Source: Eubacterium pyruvativorans
GTDB taxonomy: Bacteria; Bacillota; Clostridia; Peptostreptococcales; Anaerovoracaceae
DNA length: 64,000 bases
Assembly: GCF_900102225.1 (NCBI RefSeq)
Contig: NZ_FNBF01000009.1
Coordinates: 1-64,000 of the forward strand
Reading direction: 5' to 3'
A model generated the notes under the pieces. The model did no database searches, was not told the DNA's origin, and saw only the letters and a program-made list of their open reading frames with translations. Of this stretch, positions 50,085 to 59,168 are shown one piece after another. The number at the start of each line of letters is the position of its first letter. Position 1 is the stretch's first letter. A program made the position numbers and the translations under genes.

Positions 50085-50534
50085 ATGAGATTTGTCATTC
50101 AGCGGGTACGGGAGAGTCAAGTCACCATCGACGGCGAAACAGTCGGCCGCATCGGCCGGGGTTTCACAGTGCTGATCGGCGTCACCCATACCGACAACGA
50201 AGAAATTGCAGACAAGATGATCCGCAAGCTGATCGGCATGCGGATCTTCGAGGATGAAAACGGGAAGACGAACCTGTCGCTGGACAAGGTGGAAGGCAGC
50301 CTTCTGCTGATTTCCCAGTTCACACTCTACGCAGACTGCCGCAGAGGAAACCGTCCCGGTTTCACCGATGCGGCGAAACCGGAACACGCCGAAGCTCTCT
50401 ACGAGTACATCATCGACGAATGCCGGAAACAGGTGCCCGTTGTTGAGACCGGCCGGTTCGGCGCCGATATGAAAGTCAGCCTGGTGAATGACGGTCCGTT
50501 CACTGTGATTCTGGATTCAGAGGATCTGCATTAG
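50085..50534 (+). CDS. dtd: D-aminoacyl-tRNA deacylase
   Basis: Hydrolyses D-amino acids and glycine mis-attached to tRNA. 149 residues of the standard DTD fold: [33 protein letters not shown], the signature [17 protein letters not shown] and the C-terminal [13 protein letters not shown] with the conserved GP motif. AAGGAGAACGGAATT precedes the ATG. Single gene, convergent with the methionine genes, which end 14 nt past it. Confidence 0.96.
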   Translation: MRFVIQRVRESQVTIDGETVGRIGRGFTVLIGVTHTDNEEIADKMIRKLIGMRIFEDENGKTNLSLDKVEGSLLLISQFTLYADCRRGNRPGFTDAAKPEHAEALYEYIIDECRKQVPVVETGRFGADMKVSLVNDGPFTVILDSEDLH

Positions 50535-50548
50535 CCGGGGGGCAGCCC

Positions 50549-52339
50549 CTATCCCCGGATGCCGGCAATAATCCGGGTCATCAGCTTCGTCCTGCCGAAC
50601 GGGGTCATCAGGTAGTAGCCGTCGATGAACGGCGCCATGTCCTTTGCAATTTTCACAGAAAGCTCCAGGGCCAGGGCCTCGGCGGCATCCCGGTCCAGTC
50701 CCTCGTAGCGCCGGATGATCTCCTGCGAAACGTGAATGCCGTTGATTTCATTTTCCATGAACAGAGCATTGCGCTGGCTGACCACCGGAATGATCCCCCC
50801 GATTATATAGGCGCCCGCCGGCTGCAGAATGCGCCGGGCCTGTTTCAGGTTCTCCAGCGCCCGGCGGGACAGCACCGGCTGGGTGAAAAAACCGACCATG
50901 CCTGCCTCCACCTTTTCCCGGGCGATCCTGAGTTCCACATCGAAATTCCGGGCATTCAGGTTCAGTGCACCGAAAACGTGGAACGGAACAGGGAAACTTT
51001 TCCGGCCCAGTCCCCGGATGAAGGCCGCCATCTTCCGGGAGTTGAACTGGTAAACGGATTTCACTTCATCCCGCTCTGCGGTGGGGATCGGATCGCCGGT
51101 GATGACCAGCACGTTCCGGAGGCCCTCCGCACTGAGACCCAGCAGGAGGGCCTTCGTCGCATTGAGGTTCCGGTCCCGGCAGGTCAGATGGGGAATGGTT
51201 TCCATGCCCAGGTCCCGTTTCACCCGGCAGGCCAGCAGGGTGGAATCCATCCTGGCACGGGCAACGGGACAGTCTGCGATGGTCAGAAGATCGCAGCCCG
51301 CCGCCGCCAGCCGGGCGGCGCCCTCCATGTATTTTCTGACGTCAGCTGTTTCCGGCGGATCCAGTTCCACCGCCACCGGCATCTCCCCCGCCCTGAGTTT
51401 TTCGAAAAACGGGCTCTCCGGGACCCTGTCCTCCCCTTCACCGGCAGCCAGTGCCTCCGACCGGGACCGACCGGGAGCCGAACGGAGATCCCGGGATTTT
51501 TTTGTCAGTTCCTCCCGGGCAGCGGCGATGTGGGCCGGTGTGGTTCCGCAGCAGCCGCCGATGATGGATGCGCCCCGGGCCGCAATTTCCGCCAGTCCCC
51601 GGCCGAAGTAGACGGGATCGCTGTCATAGAACGTCCGGTTCCCCACCACAGTCGGATAACCCGCATTCGGCATGACCGAAAGGGTCACGCCCTCCAGGTC
51701 CATATCCTCCATCAGACGGGCCATCTGACGGACGCCGCTGACGCAGTTGAACCCCACAGCGTCGAAATTTCCCCGGGCAGTGAGATCCCGGATCAGATCT
51801 TCTCCGAAGATACCGCTTCGGGTATAGCCGTCCGGCAGCACGGCGAAAGAAGCCGCCAGGAACGGGTCCTCAGTCTTGCTCCGAATGTATGCCGCCGCCT
51901 CGTCCAGTCCGGTATCATCCGCATTGGTCTCAAACAGGAAGTTCTCCGCCCCCAGGGACAGGAACTCCTCCACAATGAAGCGGTATTCCCGTTCCGCAGC
52001 CGCCGGAGGCAGCCCGGTCACCGGGCCGATGTCCGCGAAGACCTCCGCCCCGAACGGCGCCGCTGCCCGAACCGCCAGATTCCAGGATGCCCGGATGATC
52101 CGCCGCACCGTTTCCGTATGCCGGTAGGTGGGGCGGTTGGCCGCAAAGGTATTGGTCTTGATCACCCGGGCCCCCGCCTCCAGATACTCCCGGTGAATGG
52201 CGGAGATCAGAACCGGCTTCTCGATGCTGGCCATCTCGCAGCCGCTGCCGGGAAGGTGTTCCTTCGATGAAAAATATGTCCCCATTCCGCCGTCCACCAG
52301 AAGAGGCCCCTGTTCGATCCATTGTTTGATCCTGTTCAT
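50549..52339 (-). CDS. Bifunctional homocysteine S-methyltransferase/5,10-methylenetetrahydrofolate reductase
   Basis: 596 residues. The N-terminal half (about 1-285) is a zinc homocysteine methyltransferase: LVDGGMGTYF, FADIGPVTG, FNCVSG (C199) and IIGGCCGTTPAHI (C263, C264). The C-terminal half (about 320-596) is MTHFR: VAVELDPPETADV, CDLLTIADCP, HLTCRDRNLNATKALLLGL, NVLVITGDP, VGFFTQPVLS. This fusion is known in Firmicutes. The Arg/Ser/Glu-rich linker joins them. ATG 52339 has AGGAGC upstream. It follows metH after 31 nt and would supply methyl-THF to MetH. Confidence 0.93.
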   Translation of the reverse strand: MNRIKQWIEQGPLLVDGGMGTYFSSKEHLPGSGCEMASIEKPVLISAIHREYLEAGARVIKTNTFAANRPTYRHTETVRRIIRASWNLAVRAAAPFGAEVFADIGPVTGLPPAAAEREYRFIVEEFLSLGAENFLFETNADDTGLDEAAAYIRSKTEDPFLAASFAVLPDGYTRSGIFGEDLIRDLTARGNFDAVGFNCVSGVRQMARLMEDMDLEGVTLSVMPNAGYPTVVGNRTFYDSDPVYFGRGLAEIAARGASIIGGCCGTTPAHIAAAREELTKKSRDLRSAPGRSRSEALAAGEGEDRVPESPFFEKLRAGEMPVAVELDPPETADVRKYMEGAARLAAAGCDLLTIADCPVARARMDSTLLACRVKRDLGMETIPHLTCRDRNLNATKALLLGLSAEGLRNVLVITGDPIPTAERDEVKSVYQFNSRKMAAFIRGLGRKSFPVPFHVFGALNLNARNFDVELRIAREKVEAGMVGFFTQPVLSRRALENLKQARRILQPAGAYIIGGIIPVVSQRNALFMENEINGIHVSQEIIRRYEGLDRDAAEALALELSVKIAKDMAPFIDGYYLMTPFGRTKLMTRIIAGIRG

Positions 52340-52370
52340 TCTATGCTCCTGTCTCATGTTCCGCCGCTTT

Positions 52371-54872
52371 TCAGCCGAGCACTTTTTTTGCCACGTCGCA
52401 GGACGCCTTCGCATCCGCCACGTAATAGTCTGCGCCGATTTCTTTTGCAAAATCCGCTGTCATCACGGCGCCTCCCACCATAATCCGGCACGGCAGATCC
52501 GCCTCATGAATGGCCTCGATGGTCCGGCGCATGGCCCCCACGGTGGTGGTCATCAGAGCCGAGAGCCCCACAAGCCCCACATGCTCCCGCCGCGCCGTTT
52601 CCACAATCGTCTCCGGCTTCACATCCCGTCCCAGATCGATGATGCGGTATCCGTAATTCTCCAGTACCACTTTCACGATATTCTTTCCGATATCGTGAAT
52701 ATCCCCCTGCACAGTGGCGATGAGGATCGTTCCGCGGTTTTCCGCCGACTCCTGCTCCTGAAGCCCCGCCTTGATGAGGTCCAGTCCGGCGCAGGCCGCA
52801 TTCGCCGCATTGATCAGCTGGGGCAGGAAGATCTCCCCGGTTTCGTAGCGATCCCCCACCACATCCAGAGCCGGAATGATCATCCTGTCGATAATCTCCA
52901 TCCCCGGGGTTCCGGCAGACAAAAAATCCCTTGTCAGCCGTTCGGCCTCCCGTTTCCGCCCCTTCAAAACCGCCTCCAGCATCCGGGCGGCCGGGGAGGC
53001 GTCCGTCTCACCGCCGGCGCTGCCGCTTTGGTCGGCTGAAGCACCGCCCGGGCGGCTGTTCAGTCCAGTGGATCCACCGCCGCTTCGGCCTTCGGCCTTC
53101 GCCGCCCGTTCCTCCTCCGCAAACCGTTCGATGTATGCGCTGCAGTTTTCGTCCGACCCGGAAAGCGCCCGGAAGGATGCCACCGCATCCATAATCGCCT
53201 TCTGATTCGGATTGATGATAGGCAGATCCAGGCCGCAGTACATGGCCTGGGTTAGAAAACTGGCGGTCACATGAGCCCGGGCCGGAAGGCCGAAGGAAAT
53301 GTTACTGACACCCAGCACACAGTGCAGGCCCAGTTCCCGGTGAATCCGTTCCACGGCCCGGAGAGTTTCCATGGCCTGATCCTGCTGGGCCGACACAGTG
53401 AGGGTCAGACAGTCGATGAAAACATCTTCCCGGGGAATGCCGTGCGCACCACAGGCCTCGAGAATATTCCGGGCGACCCGGACCCGGTCTTCCGCCGTCT
53501 TCGGCAGTCCCTTTTCGTCCATGGCCAGACCCACAACCGCTGCGCCGTATTTCTTCACAATCGGCAGAATCCGGTCCTGCTTCTCTTTCTCCCCGTTTAC
53601 GGAGTTCACGATGCCCCGGCCGTTCAGCACCCGGAGTCCCGCTTCCACGGCCTCCGGATTCGTGGAATCAATCTGCAGCGGAAGGTCTGTCACGCTCTGG
53701 ACCGCCTGCACCACTTCCGCCATCAGTTCCGCTTCCGGAAGACCCGGCACACCTACATTGATATCCAGAATGTCGGCACCCGCTTCCTGCTGCTGAATCG
53801 CCAACTCCGTCACATAGTTCATATCCCGGCTTCGGAGAGCCTGCTGGAACCGCTTCTTGCCGGTAGGATTGATCCGCTCGCCGATCACATTTACCCGGCC
53901 GTCCAGGACGGTGACCTTTGACGCAGAGCAGATTCCCCTGCATTCCGGAGAAGCATATTCCGAAGCTTCAGCAGATTCCGGTGCCGCAGCAGATTTCGAA
54001 CCCGCAGCAACTTCCGGCGCCCCAGCCATCTCCGAAACCGCCCTGCTCCGGTTCGCCAGCGCACGGACAAAATCCGGCGTCGTGCCGCAGCACCCGCCCA
54101 GATACCGAACGCCCATTTTCAGGAACGGAACCATTTCGCCGGCGAATTCCTCCGCCCCGATGGCGTACGCGCCGGTCCGGGGATCCGGCAGGCCGGCGTT
54201 CGGCTTAATGATCATCGGCAGACCGGTCCAGCGCCTCATCTCCCGGGCGATCGGCAGGATCTCCGCCGGTCCCAGCGAGCAGTTAATGCCCAGAGCACTG
54301 ACGCCCAGCCCTTCCAGCGTCATGGCCATGGCGGCGGCGTCCGTTCCCAGGAATGTTCTGCCGTTTTCCTCAAAACTCATGGTTGTCCACACCGGCAGCT
54401 TCGTATTCTCCCGGGCCGCCAGAACCGCAGCCTTCATTTCATACAGATCCGTGAACGTCTCGAAGATCACCAGATCCGCACCTGCGGCTTCTCCGGCAGT
54501 GACGATCTCCCGGAAAACGTCCACCGCCTCTTCAAACGCCATGGTTCCCAGCGGCTTCAGAAGCGCACCGGAAGGACCGATATCCAGCGCAATTTTCACA
54601 GATGTTCCCCGGACCGAACGTTTCGCCGCCTCCACATTGGCCCGCACCACTTTCTCTACGCTGATCCCGGATCCTTCCAGCTTCAGCCGGTTGGCACCGA
54701 AGGTGTTCGTATAAATCACTTCACTTCCCGCCTGGATGTTCCGCCGGTGAATCTCTTCCACGATTTCCGGATGCTGCATCCCCCAGATTTCCGGAATCGC
54801 TCCCGGAGGCAGCCCCCCGGCCTGCAGCTGCGTACCCATGGCACTGTCTAACAAAATGTATTTCTTTTGCAT
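52371..54872 (-). CDS. metH: Cobalamin-dependent methionine synthase MetH, without reactivation domain
   Basis: 833 residues in modules: homocysteine-binding (1-280; C198, C261, C262 in GINCSLGP and GGCCGTT), an Ala/Ser/Glu-rich linker with an 18-nt DNA repeat, a pterin-binding domain (NVIGERINPTGKKRFQQALRS, IQQQEAGADILDINVGVPG), a second Gly/Ser-rich linker, and the cobalamin cap and binding domain with GDIHDIG (H726 is the cobalt ligand). The AdoMet reactivation domain at the end of long MetH is absent, as in other Clostridia. ATG 54872 has AGGTG upstream. A -10 (TATAAT on the minus strand) lies about 40 nt upstream. No SAM or B12 riboswitch is visible. Confidence 0.94.
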   Translation of the reverse strand: MQKKYILLDSAMGTQLQAGGLPPGAIPEIWGMQHPEIVEEIHRRNIQAGSEVIYTNTFGANRLKLEGSGISVEKVVRANVEAAKRSVRGTSVKIALDIGPSGALLKPLGTMAFEEAVDVFREIVTAGEAAGADLVIFETFTDLYEMKAAVLAARENTKLPVWTTMSFEENGRTFLGTDAAAMAMTLEGLGVSALGINCSLGPAEILPIAREMRRWTGLPMIIKPNAGLPDPRTGAYAIGAEEFAGEMVPFLKMGVRYLGGCCGTTPDFVRALANRSRAVSEMAGAPEVAAGSKSAAAPESAEASEYASPECRGICSASKVTVLDGRVNVIGERINPTGKKRFQQALRSRDMNYVTELAIQQQEAGADILDINVGVPGLPEAELMAEVVQAVQSVTDLPLQIDSTNPEAVEAGLRVLNGRGIVNSVNGEKEKQDRILPIVKKYGAAVVGLAMDEKGLPKTAEDRVRVARNILEACGAHGIPREDVFIDCLTLTVSAQQDQAMETLRAVERIHRELGLHCVLGVSNISFGLPARAHVTASFLTQAMYCGLDLPIINPNQKAIMDAVASFRALSGSDENCSAYIERFAEEERAAKAEGRSGGGSTGLNSRPGGASADQSGSAGGETDASPAARMLEAVLKGRKREAERLTRDFLSAGTPGMEIIDRMIIPALDVVGDRYETGEIFLPQLINAANAACAGLDLIKAGLQEQESAENRGTILIATVQGDIHDIGKNIVKVVLENYGYRIIDLGRDVKPETIVETARREHVGLVGLSALMTTTVGAMRRTIEAIHEADLPCRIMVGGAVMTADFAKEIGADYYVADAKASCDVAKKVLG
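53955..54028. repeat. 18-nt repeats in the MetH linker
   Basis: ATTCCG-type units (unit GATTCCGGTGCCGCAGCA) start at about 53957, 53975, 53993 and 54011, 18 nt apart. In the protein they give six-residue Ala/Ser/Glu/Pro repeats in the first MetH linker. Confidence 0.65.
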
Positions 54873-54973
54873 TTCACACCTGCTTTCTGACAATTCAGTA
54901 TTGACCTTGTATTATACTCTGATCTCCGCCGTATTTCCACACTATTTTACTTGGGAATTTAATACAGCACCTA

Positions 54974-55035
54974 AGGGTGCGATTTCGAAAGAAAATCTTG
55001 ATTAACCTATACCGGCTGCTTGCCGGGGTGCGATT
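54974..55035 (+). repeat. GTGCG element, long copy 4
   Basis: GGTGCGATTTCGAAAGAAAA, then GATTAACCTATACCGGC, closing in GGGGTGCGATTC. It aligns along its length with 44852-44913 and, reversed, with 219-280 and 4299-4357. It stands alone in the 279-nt gap between metH and nrdG; the rest of the gap, to 55151, shows no gene. Confidence 0.8.
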
Positions 55036-55151
55036 CTTGATCTGAGAGTATGTCCAGAGTGGCCAGATGCATTGACAATACCCCTCGGCGGCCGCAGCAT
55101 CCAACGATCGGCAGCACTTCGGGCGGCCGGTCATTCCTCTTTTTTTGTCTG

Positions 55152-55847
55152 CTATAAGCCCCGGGCAGCAGCACCCGGGATCGTTCGCCGAAGGATTTTC
55201 AGAAATCCTTCGGTTTCTTGTTTTGAAAATCCGGAAAGCCGGTGGTCCGGTACATTTTCACTGTCCTCGAAATGCTGGAGGAAGTAGCGGTCTGTCCCCG
55301 CCAGCCAGCGGCCGATGGAACGGATGTCCTCTTCCGTATGAATCCCTTTTACCAACGTTGTACGGAACTCCACCGGGATGCGGGCGGCTCTGAGCAGCCG
55401 GACGGATTCTTCCACGGGTTTTGTGTCCATACCCGGGAGGCCGGCCGCCAGTCCATACCCCGCCCGGGAAGACTTGATGTCCATGGCCACGTAATCCGGC
55501 GGGCAGTCTGCCAGAAGTTTTTCCAGCACATCCGGCCGGTAACCGTTGGTGTCCAGTTTCACCAGATAGCCCAGGTGCCGGATCTGCCGGATCCATTCCG
55601 GCAGGTCCTCATGGAGAGTCGGCTCGCCGCCGGTGATGCAGACGCCCTGCAGGATGCCGGAACGTTTTTTCAGAAAAGCCATGATCTCGTCCCGGGGGAT
55701 CACCGGTTCCCTTTCCGGTGCCCGGGCCAGCGTACTGTTCTGGCAGAATGGACACCGGAAATTACATCCGCCGCAAAACAGCGTGCAGGCCGTATGTTCC
55801 GGATAATCCAGGAGTGTCAGTTTTGAAAGGCCGTGTATCTTCATCAT
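55152..55847 (-). CDS. nrdG: Anaerobic ribonucleotide reductase activating protein NrdG
   Basis: Radical SAM activase that installs the glycyl radical in NrdD. 231 residues with the cluster motif CGGCNFRCPFC (CxxxCxxC), VCITGGEPTLHEDL and VKLDTNGYRPDVL. It is longer than E. coli NrdG and of the PflA-like clostridial form. Its ATG shares one base with the nrdD stop codon (TAATG), so translation is coupled. No terminator is obvious after it. Confidence 0.94.
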   Translation of the reverse strand: MMKIHGLSKLTLLDYPEHTACTLFCGGCNFRCPFCQNSTLARAPEREPVIPRDEIMAFLKKRSGILQGVCITGGEPTLHEDLPEWIRQIRHLGYLVKLDTNGYRPDVLEKLLADCPPDYVAMDIKSSRAGYGLAAGLPGMDTKPVEESVRLLRAARIPVEFRTTLVKGIHTEEDIRSIGRWLAGTDRYFLQHFEDSENVPDHRLSGFSKQETEGFLKILRRTIPGAAARGL

Positions 55848-58336
55848 TATCGTGCCGCATATCCCATAATTTCACTGGCATTCGCATATTTTTCCGTCCC
55901 GCCGTCCGGTTTCCGGACGATCAGCGTCGGTGCCGCCATGATCCGGTACTTCCGGACCAGTTCCCGGTTCGCAGGATCGGCCGCATTCACTTCCCGGTAA
56001 CCGGAAATCACATGACGCTGCTTCAGAGATGCGCAGTTCGGGCAGGAAGGTGTCGTGAAAAGCAGAAGTTCCTCTCCGGCTGCCCCGGCTGGACGAACGC
56101 TTTCCAAGGCTGCATGACCGGCTGCCTGGGCCTCATGACCATTTGGACCGGCGTGACCGGCGCCTCCTTCGTTTGTATCAGACAGTCCGGCCGCATAGCG
56201 GCCCGCCACCTCATAGCTCTTCCGGTCCTCAAACTCCTGGAGTTTCCCGTCGTTCCAATTCGAAACCGGGCGATAGTATCCCGTGATGCGGGAATATACT
56301 TCCGTCGGTTTACCGCAGACCGGGCATATCTTCTGTTCCCCGTCCAGATACCCGTGTTCTTCGCAGATGGAGTATACCGGGCTCAGAGTGAAGTACGGCA
56401 GGCGGTAATTCTCCGCCACTGCACGGACCAGCTGCATAGCAGCCTTCCAGTCCGGGAGTTTTTCGCCCAGGAAACAGTGGAACACGGTTCCGGAAGTGTA
56501 CTTTGTCTGCAGGTTGTCCTGGATGTCCAGTGCCTCGAACACATCAGAGGTGAACCCTACCGGCAGATGGGAGGAGTTGGTGTAGTACGGCGTCTCTCCC
56601 TTCTTTCCGGCGGTGATGATATCCGGATAAAGCATGCGGTCGTGCTTTGCCAGACGGTAAGCTGTGGACTCCGCCGGTGTAGCTTCCAGGTTAAACAGGT
56701 TTCCATATTCCTCCTGATAATCCTTCAGCTTTTCCCGCATGAAATCCAGTACCTTTGCCGTCCAGGCCGCAGCCTTCGGATGGGACAGGTCCTCTCCGAT
56801 CCAGTCCGCATTCAGGCAGGCCTCATTCATTCCCACCAGCCCCAGAGTGGAGAAATGGTTCACAAACCCCTGCGGCAGATACCGGCGGGTATACGGGTAC
56901 AGGCCCATGTCCATGTACTTGTTGATTACCCGGCGCTTGATGTCCAGGGACCGGGCGGAAATGTCCATCATGTGCTCCAGCCGGCGGAAGAAGTCCTCCT
57001 CATCCGACGCCAGATAAGCGATGCGGGGCATGTTGATGGTCACAACGCCGATGGATCCGGTGTTCTCTCCCGCGCCGAAGTTGCCGCCGTTCTGCTTTCG
57101 GAGTTCCCGGAGGTCCAGACGGAGCCGGCAGCACATGGAACGCACATCGGAAGGCTCCATATCACTGTTGATGTAGTTGGAGAAGTACGGCGTACCGTAT
57201 TTCGCAGCCATCTCAAACAGAAGCCGGTTATTCTCCGTGTCTCCCCAGTCAAAATCCCGGGTAATGCTGTAGGTCGGAATCGGGTAGGCGAAGCCCCTGC
57301 CGTTGCAGTCTCCCTCCACCATTGTCTCGATGAAGGCCTTGTTCACCATCCGCATTTCCTCTTCACAGTCCCCGTAGGTGAAGTCCATATCCTTTCCGCC
57401 CACAACCGCCGGCAGGTTCCGAAGGTCATCCGGGCACGTCCAGTCCAGCGTGATGTTGGAGAACGGTGCCTGGGTTCCCCAGCGGGAAGGAATGTTCACA
57501 CCGTAGACGAAACTCTGCAGGCACTGCTTGACCTCCCGGTAGTTCAGGCGGTCTGCCTTCACGAACGGCGCCAGGTAGGTGTCAAAGGAACTGAACGCCT
57601 GGGCGCCCGCCCACTCGTTCTGCATGATGCCCAGGAAGTTCACCATCTGGTTGCTGAGAGTGGAAAGGTGCTTCGCCGGACCGGAAGAAATTTTCCCTTT
57701 GACCCCGCCGAGCCCCTCCCGGATGAGTTTCTTCAGATCCCAGCCGGCGCAGTAGCCGGTCAGCATTCCCAGGTCGTGAATGTGGATGGCGCCGGATTTG
57801 TACGCATCCACAATCTCCTTGTCGTAGAACTTTCCGAGCCAGTGGGCCTTGCTGATCCGCTCGCTGTTGTTCAGAATCATCGCACCCACAGAATAGGAAA
57901 CGCTGGCGTTCTGTTTCACGTGCCAGTTCTTCTCTGCAGAAGAATCAATATCTTCCGCCCCCGGATCCAGAAACTCCGTTACATCCGGTTCCCCGGTGTA
58001 TCCCATGATGGTCTGCTCGCAGAATTCCTCTGCCGACCGGATATTCCGCACGTTTTCATGCACCGCCCGGTAACGGATGAACGCTCTGGCCGCATCGTAG
58101 AGACCGTGGGACATCAGCGCCCGTTCCGCCAGATCCTGGATATCTTCCACACGGTAGACCCCTTCCGGATACCGGCCCGCCAGTTCTGTTTCCACATCCT
58201 TCGTCAGCTTCGGCATAATTGCCGCAAACTCCCGGTCCTCCGATGCGTTCACCGCTTTCGACATCGCAACGGTGATCCGCTCCCTGTCGTAAGGCACTTT
58301 TCTGCCGTCCCGCTTGATTACAACCCGCTCCCTCAT
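55847..58336 (-). CDS. nrdD: Anaerobic ribonucleoside-triphosphate reductase NrdD with a C-terminal redoxin domain
   Basis: Oxygen-sensitive class III reductase. 829 residues: an N-terminal ATP-cone (about 1-95, MRERVVIKRDGRKVPYDRERI), the catalytic barrel, a zinc motif CPVCGKPTEVYSR and the glycyl radical site RITGYYRPV (Gly686). After a Gly/Ala-rich linker (about 717-755) comes a thioredoxin/glutaredoxin-like domain of 74 residues with the redox motif TPSCPNC (C765, C768). The domain suggests a thiol-based electron donor instead of, or beside, formate. Two NrdR-type boxes overlap its promoter. Start ATG 58336 has AAGGGAG upstream. Confidence 0.95.
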   Translation of the reverse strand: MRERVVIKRDGRKVPYDRERITVAMSKAVNASEDREFAAIMPKLTKDVETELAGRYPEGVYRVEDIQDLAERALMSHGLYDAARAFIRYRAVHENVRNIRSAEEFCEQTIMGYTGEPDVTEFLDPGAEDIDSSAEKNWHVKQNASVSYSVGAMILNNSERISKAHWLGKFYDKEIVDAYKSGAIHIHDLGMLTGYCAGWDLKKLIREGLGGVKGKISSGPAKHLSTLSNQMVNFLGIMQNEWAGAQAFSSFDTYLAPFVKADRLNYREVKQCLQSFVYGVNIPSRWGTQAPFSNITLDWTCPDDLRNLPAVVGGKDMDFTYGDCEEEMRMVNKAFIETMVEGDCNGRGFAYPIPTYSITRDFDWGDTENNRLLFEMAAKYGTPYFSNYINSDMEPSDVRSMCCRLRLDLRELRKQNGGNFGAGENTGSIGVVTINMPRIAYLASDEEDFFRRLEHMMDISARSLDIKRRVINKYMDMGLYPYTRRYLPQGFVNHFSTLGLVGMNEACLNADWIGEDLSHPKAAAWTAKVLDFMREKLKDYQEEYGNLFNLEATPAESTAYRLAKHDRMLYPDIITAGKKGETPYYTNSSHLPVGFTSDVFEALDIQDNLQTKYTSGTVFHCFLGEKLPDWKAAMQLVRAVAENYRLPYFTLSPVYSICEEHGYLDGEQKICPVCGKPTEVYSRITGYYRPVSNWNDGKLQEFEDRKSYEVAGRYAAGLSDTNEGGAGHAGPNGHEAQAAGHAALESVRPAGAAGEELLLFTTPSCPNCASLKQRHVISGYREVNAADPANRELVRKYRIMAAPTLIVRKPDGGTEKYANASEIMGYAAR

Positions 58337-58498
58337 GGCCGCCTCTCCCTTCTATCGTTTTCAATCGTCGTATTTCGTCTGTTTGCGTTGTCCGCCGGCT
58401 TATTGCGCTGTCTGCCGTCTGTTTGCGTCGCCGCCTGCATTCCCTGCTTTCCCTGCATTCCCTGCATCCGGCGAACCATACTTTTCACGCTCTTTCCC

Positions 58499-58514
58499 AC
58501 ACAACATGTAGTTA
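58499..58514 (-). promoter_or_regulatory. NrdR box 2 upstream of nrdD
   Basis: TAACTACATGTTGTGT on the minus strand matches the NrdR box (ACACTATATATAGTGT) at 11 of 16 positions by my count. It starts exactly 32 nt (three helical turns) downstream of box 1. Confidence 0.65.
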
Positions 58515-58530
58515 TTTCTTCGCAGCGCAC

Positions 58531-58546
58531 CTACATTATATAGTAT
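58531..58546 (-). promoter_or_regulatory. NrdR box 1 upstream of nrdD
   Basis: ATACTATATAATGTAG on the minus strand matches the NrdR box at 11 of 16 positions and contains the -10 of the promoter. Confidence 0.65.
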
Positions 58547-58562
58547 CCCAACAGAAAAGCAA
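58535..58562 (-). promoter_or_regulatory. Promoter of nrdD-nrdG
   Basis: TTGCTT (58557-58562), 16 nt, TATAAT (58535-58540) on the minus strand. The 200-nt leader to nrdD holds short ATGCAGGGA-type repeats (about 58437-58470, 9-nt period) and GCAAACAGAC copies; no riboswitch is recognised. Confidence 0.7.
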
Positions 58563-58611
58563 GATGCCCCCGCAACATTCCATATATATACAGAACACAC
58601 GTCCCGTACCG

Positions 58612-58648
58612 AAAAAACAAAAAAGGAGGCCGCATCGGTCTCCCCTCC
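58612..58648 (-). terminator. Terminator of the metal-efflux/RNHCP gene series
   Basis: GGAGG...CCTCC stem (58625-58648), followed on the minus strand by TTTTTTGTTTTTT, 14 nt past the RNHCP gene. Confidence 0.75.
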
Positions 58649-58661
58649 GTTTGTTTCAATT

Positions 58662-59168
58662 CTACTTCAGCACGGCGTGATCTTCCATGGTCTTCGTCAT
58701 TTTCCCCAACCGCTCCCGGCCTATTTCCCCGCTGGTGAACGGCTTCAAGGCCAGAGCCATCAGCTTCATGGGGTTGTCATCGGCGGCCGTCCGGTTGGAA
58801 TCCAGCTTGCCGCACTGCCGGCACCGGTGCAGGATCGCCCACTCCCCGTCCGACCGGACCCAGACACCCACCGGGTCCATAATTCCGTGGCAGGAAGCGC
58901 CCCTGTCCCCGGGCATCACGTCCACATGGAGACTGCACAGGCAGTTCGGACAGTGATTCCGGTGACCGCTGCCGGCGCCCTCCGGCGATACCGGCCATCC
59001 GCAGTTGCGGCAGGTGAAGGGTTCCAAGCAGGCATGGGTCTTGTAGTATCCCTTCGTCCGCTTCCGTTTCCGGTCTTCCCGGGCTTCGGAAAGGTCTCCC
59101 CATTCTGACGGATCTTTTCGGGATGTCCGGCGGCTCCGGTCAGCGATCCGTTCACTTCTCTTCTTCAT
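58662..59168 (-). CDS. RNHCP domain zinc-ribbon protein (copy 1)
   Basis: 168 residues. A basic N-terminal tail (MKKRSERIADRSRRTSRKD) leads to an RNHCP domain: FTCRNCGWPV, GHRNHCPNCLCSLHVD and ILHRCRQCGKLDSNRTAADDNP, eight Cys in four CxxC knuckles that should bind zinc. RNHCP proteins are widespread and uncharacterised. ATG 59168 has GGAGGG upstream and overlaps the stop of the paralogue upstream by 17 nt. The two are tandem duplicates that have diverged strongly. Confidence 0.85.
   Translation of the reverse strand: MKKRSERIADRSRRTSRKDPSEWGDLSEAREDRKRKRTKGYYKTHACLEPFTCRNCGWPVSPEGAGSGHRNHCPNCLCSLHVDVMPGDRGASCHGIMDPVGVWVRSDGEWAILHRCRQCGKLDSNRTAADDNPMKLMALALKPFTSGEIGRERLGKMTKTMEDHAVLK

Noticed and set aside
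54873-54960. SAM or cobalamin riboswitch ahead of metH
   Set aside because: The -10 box lies about 40 nt before the start codon; no leader of sufficient length exists.
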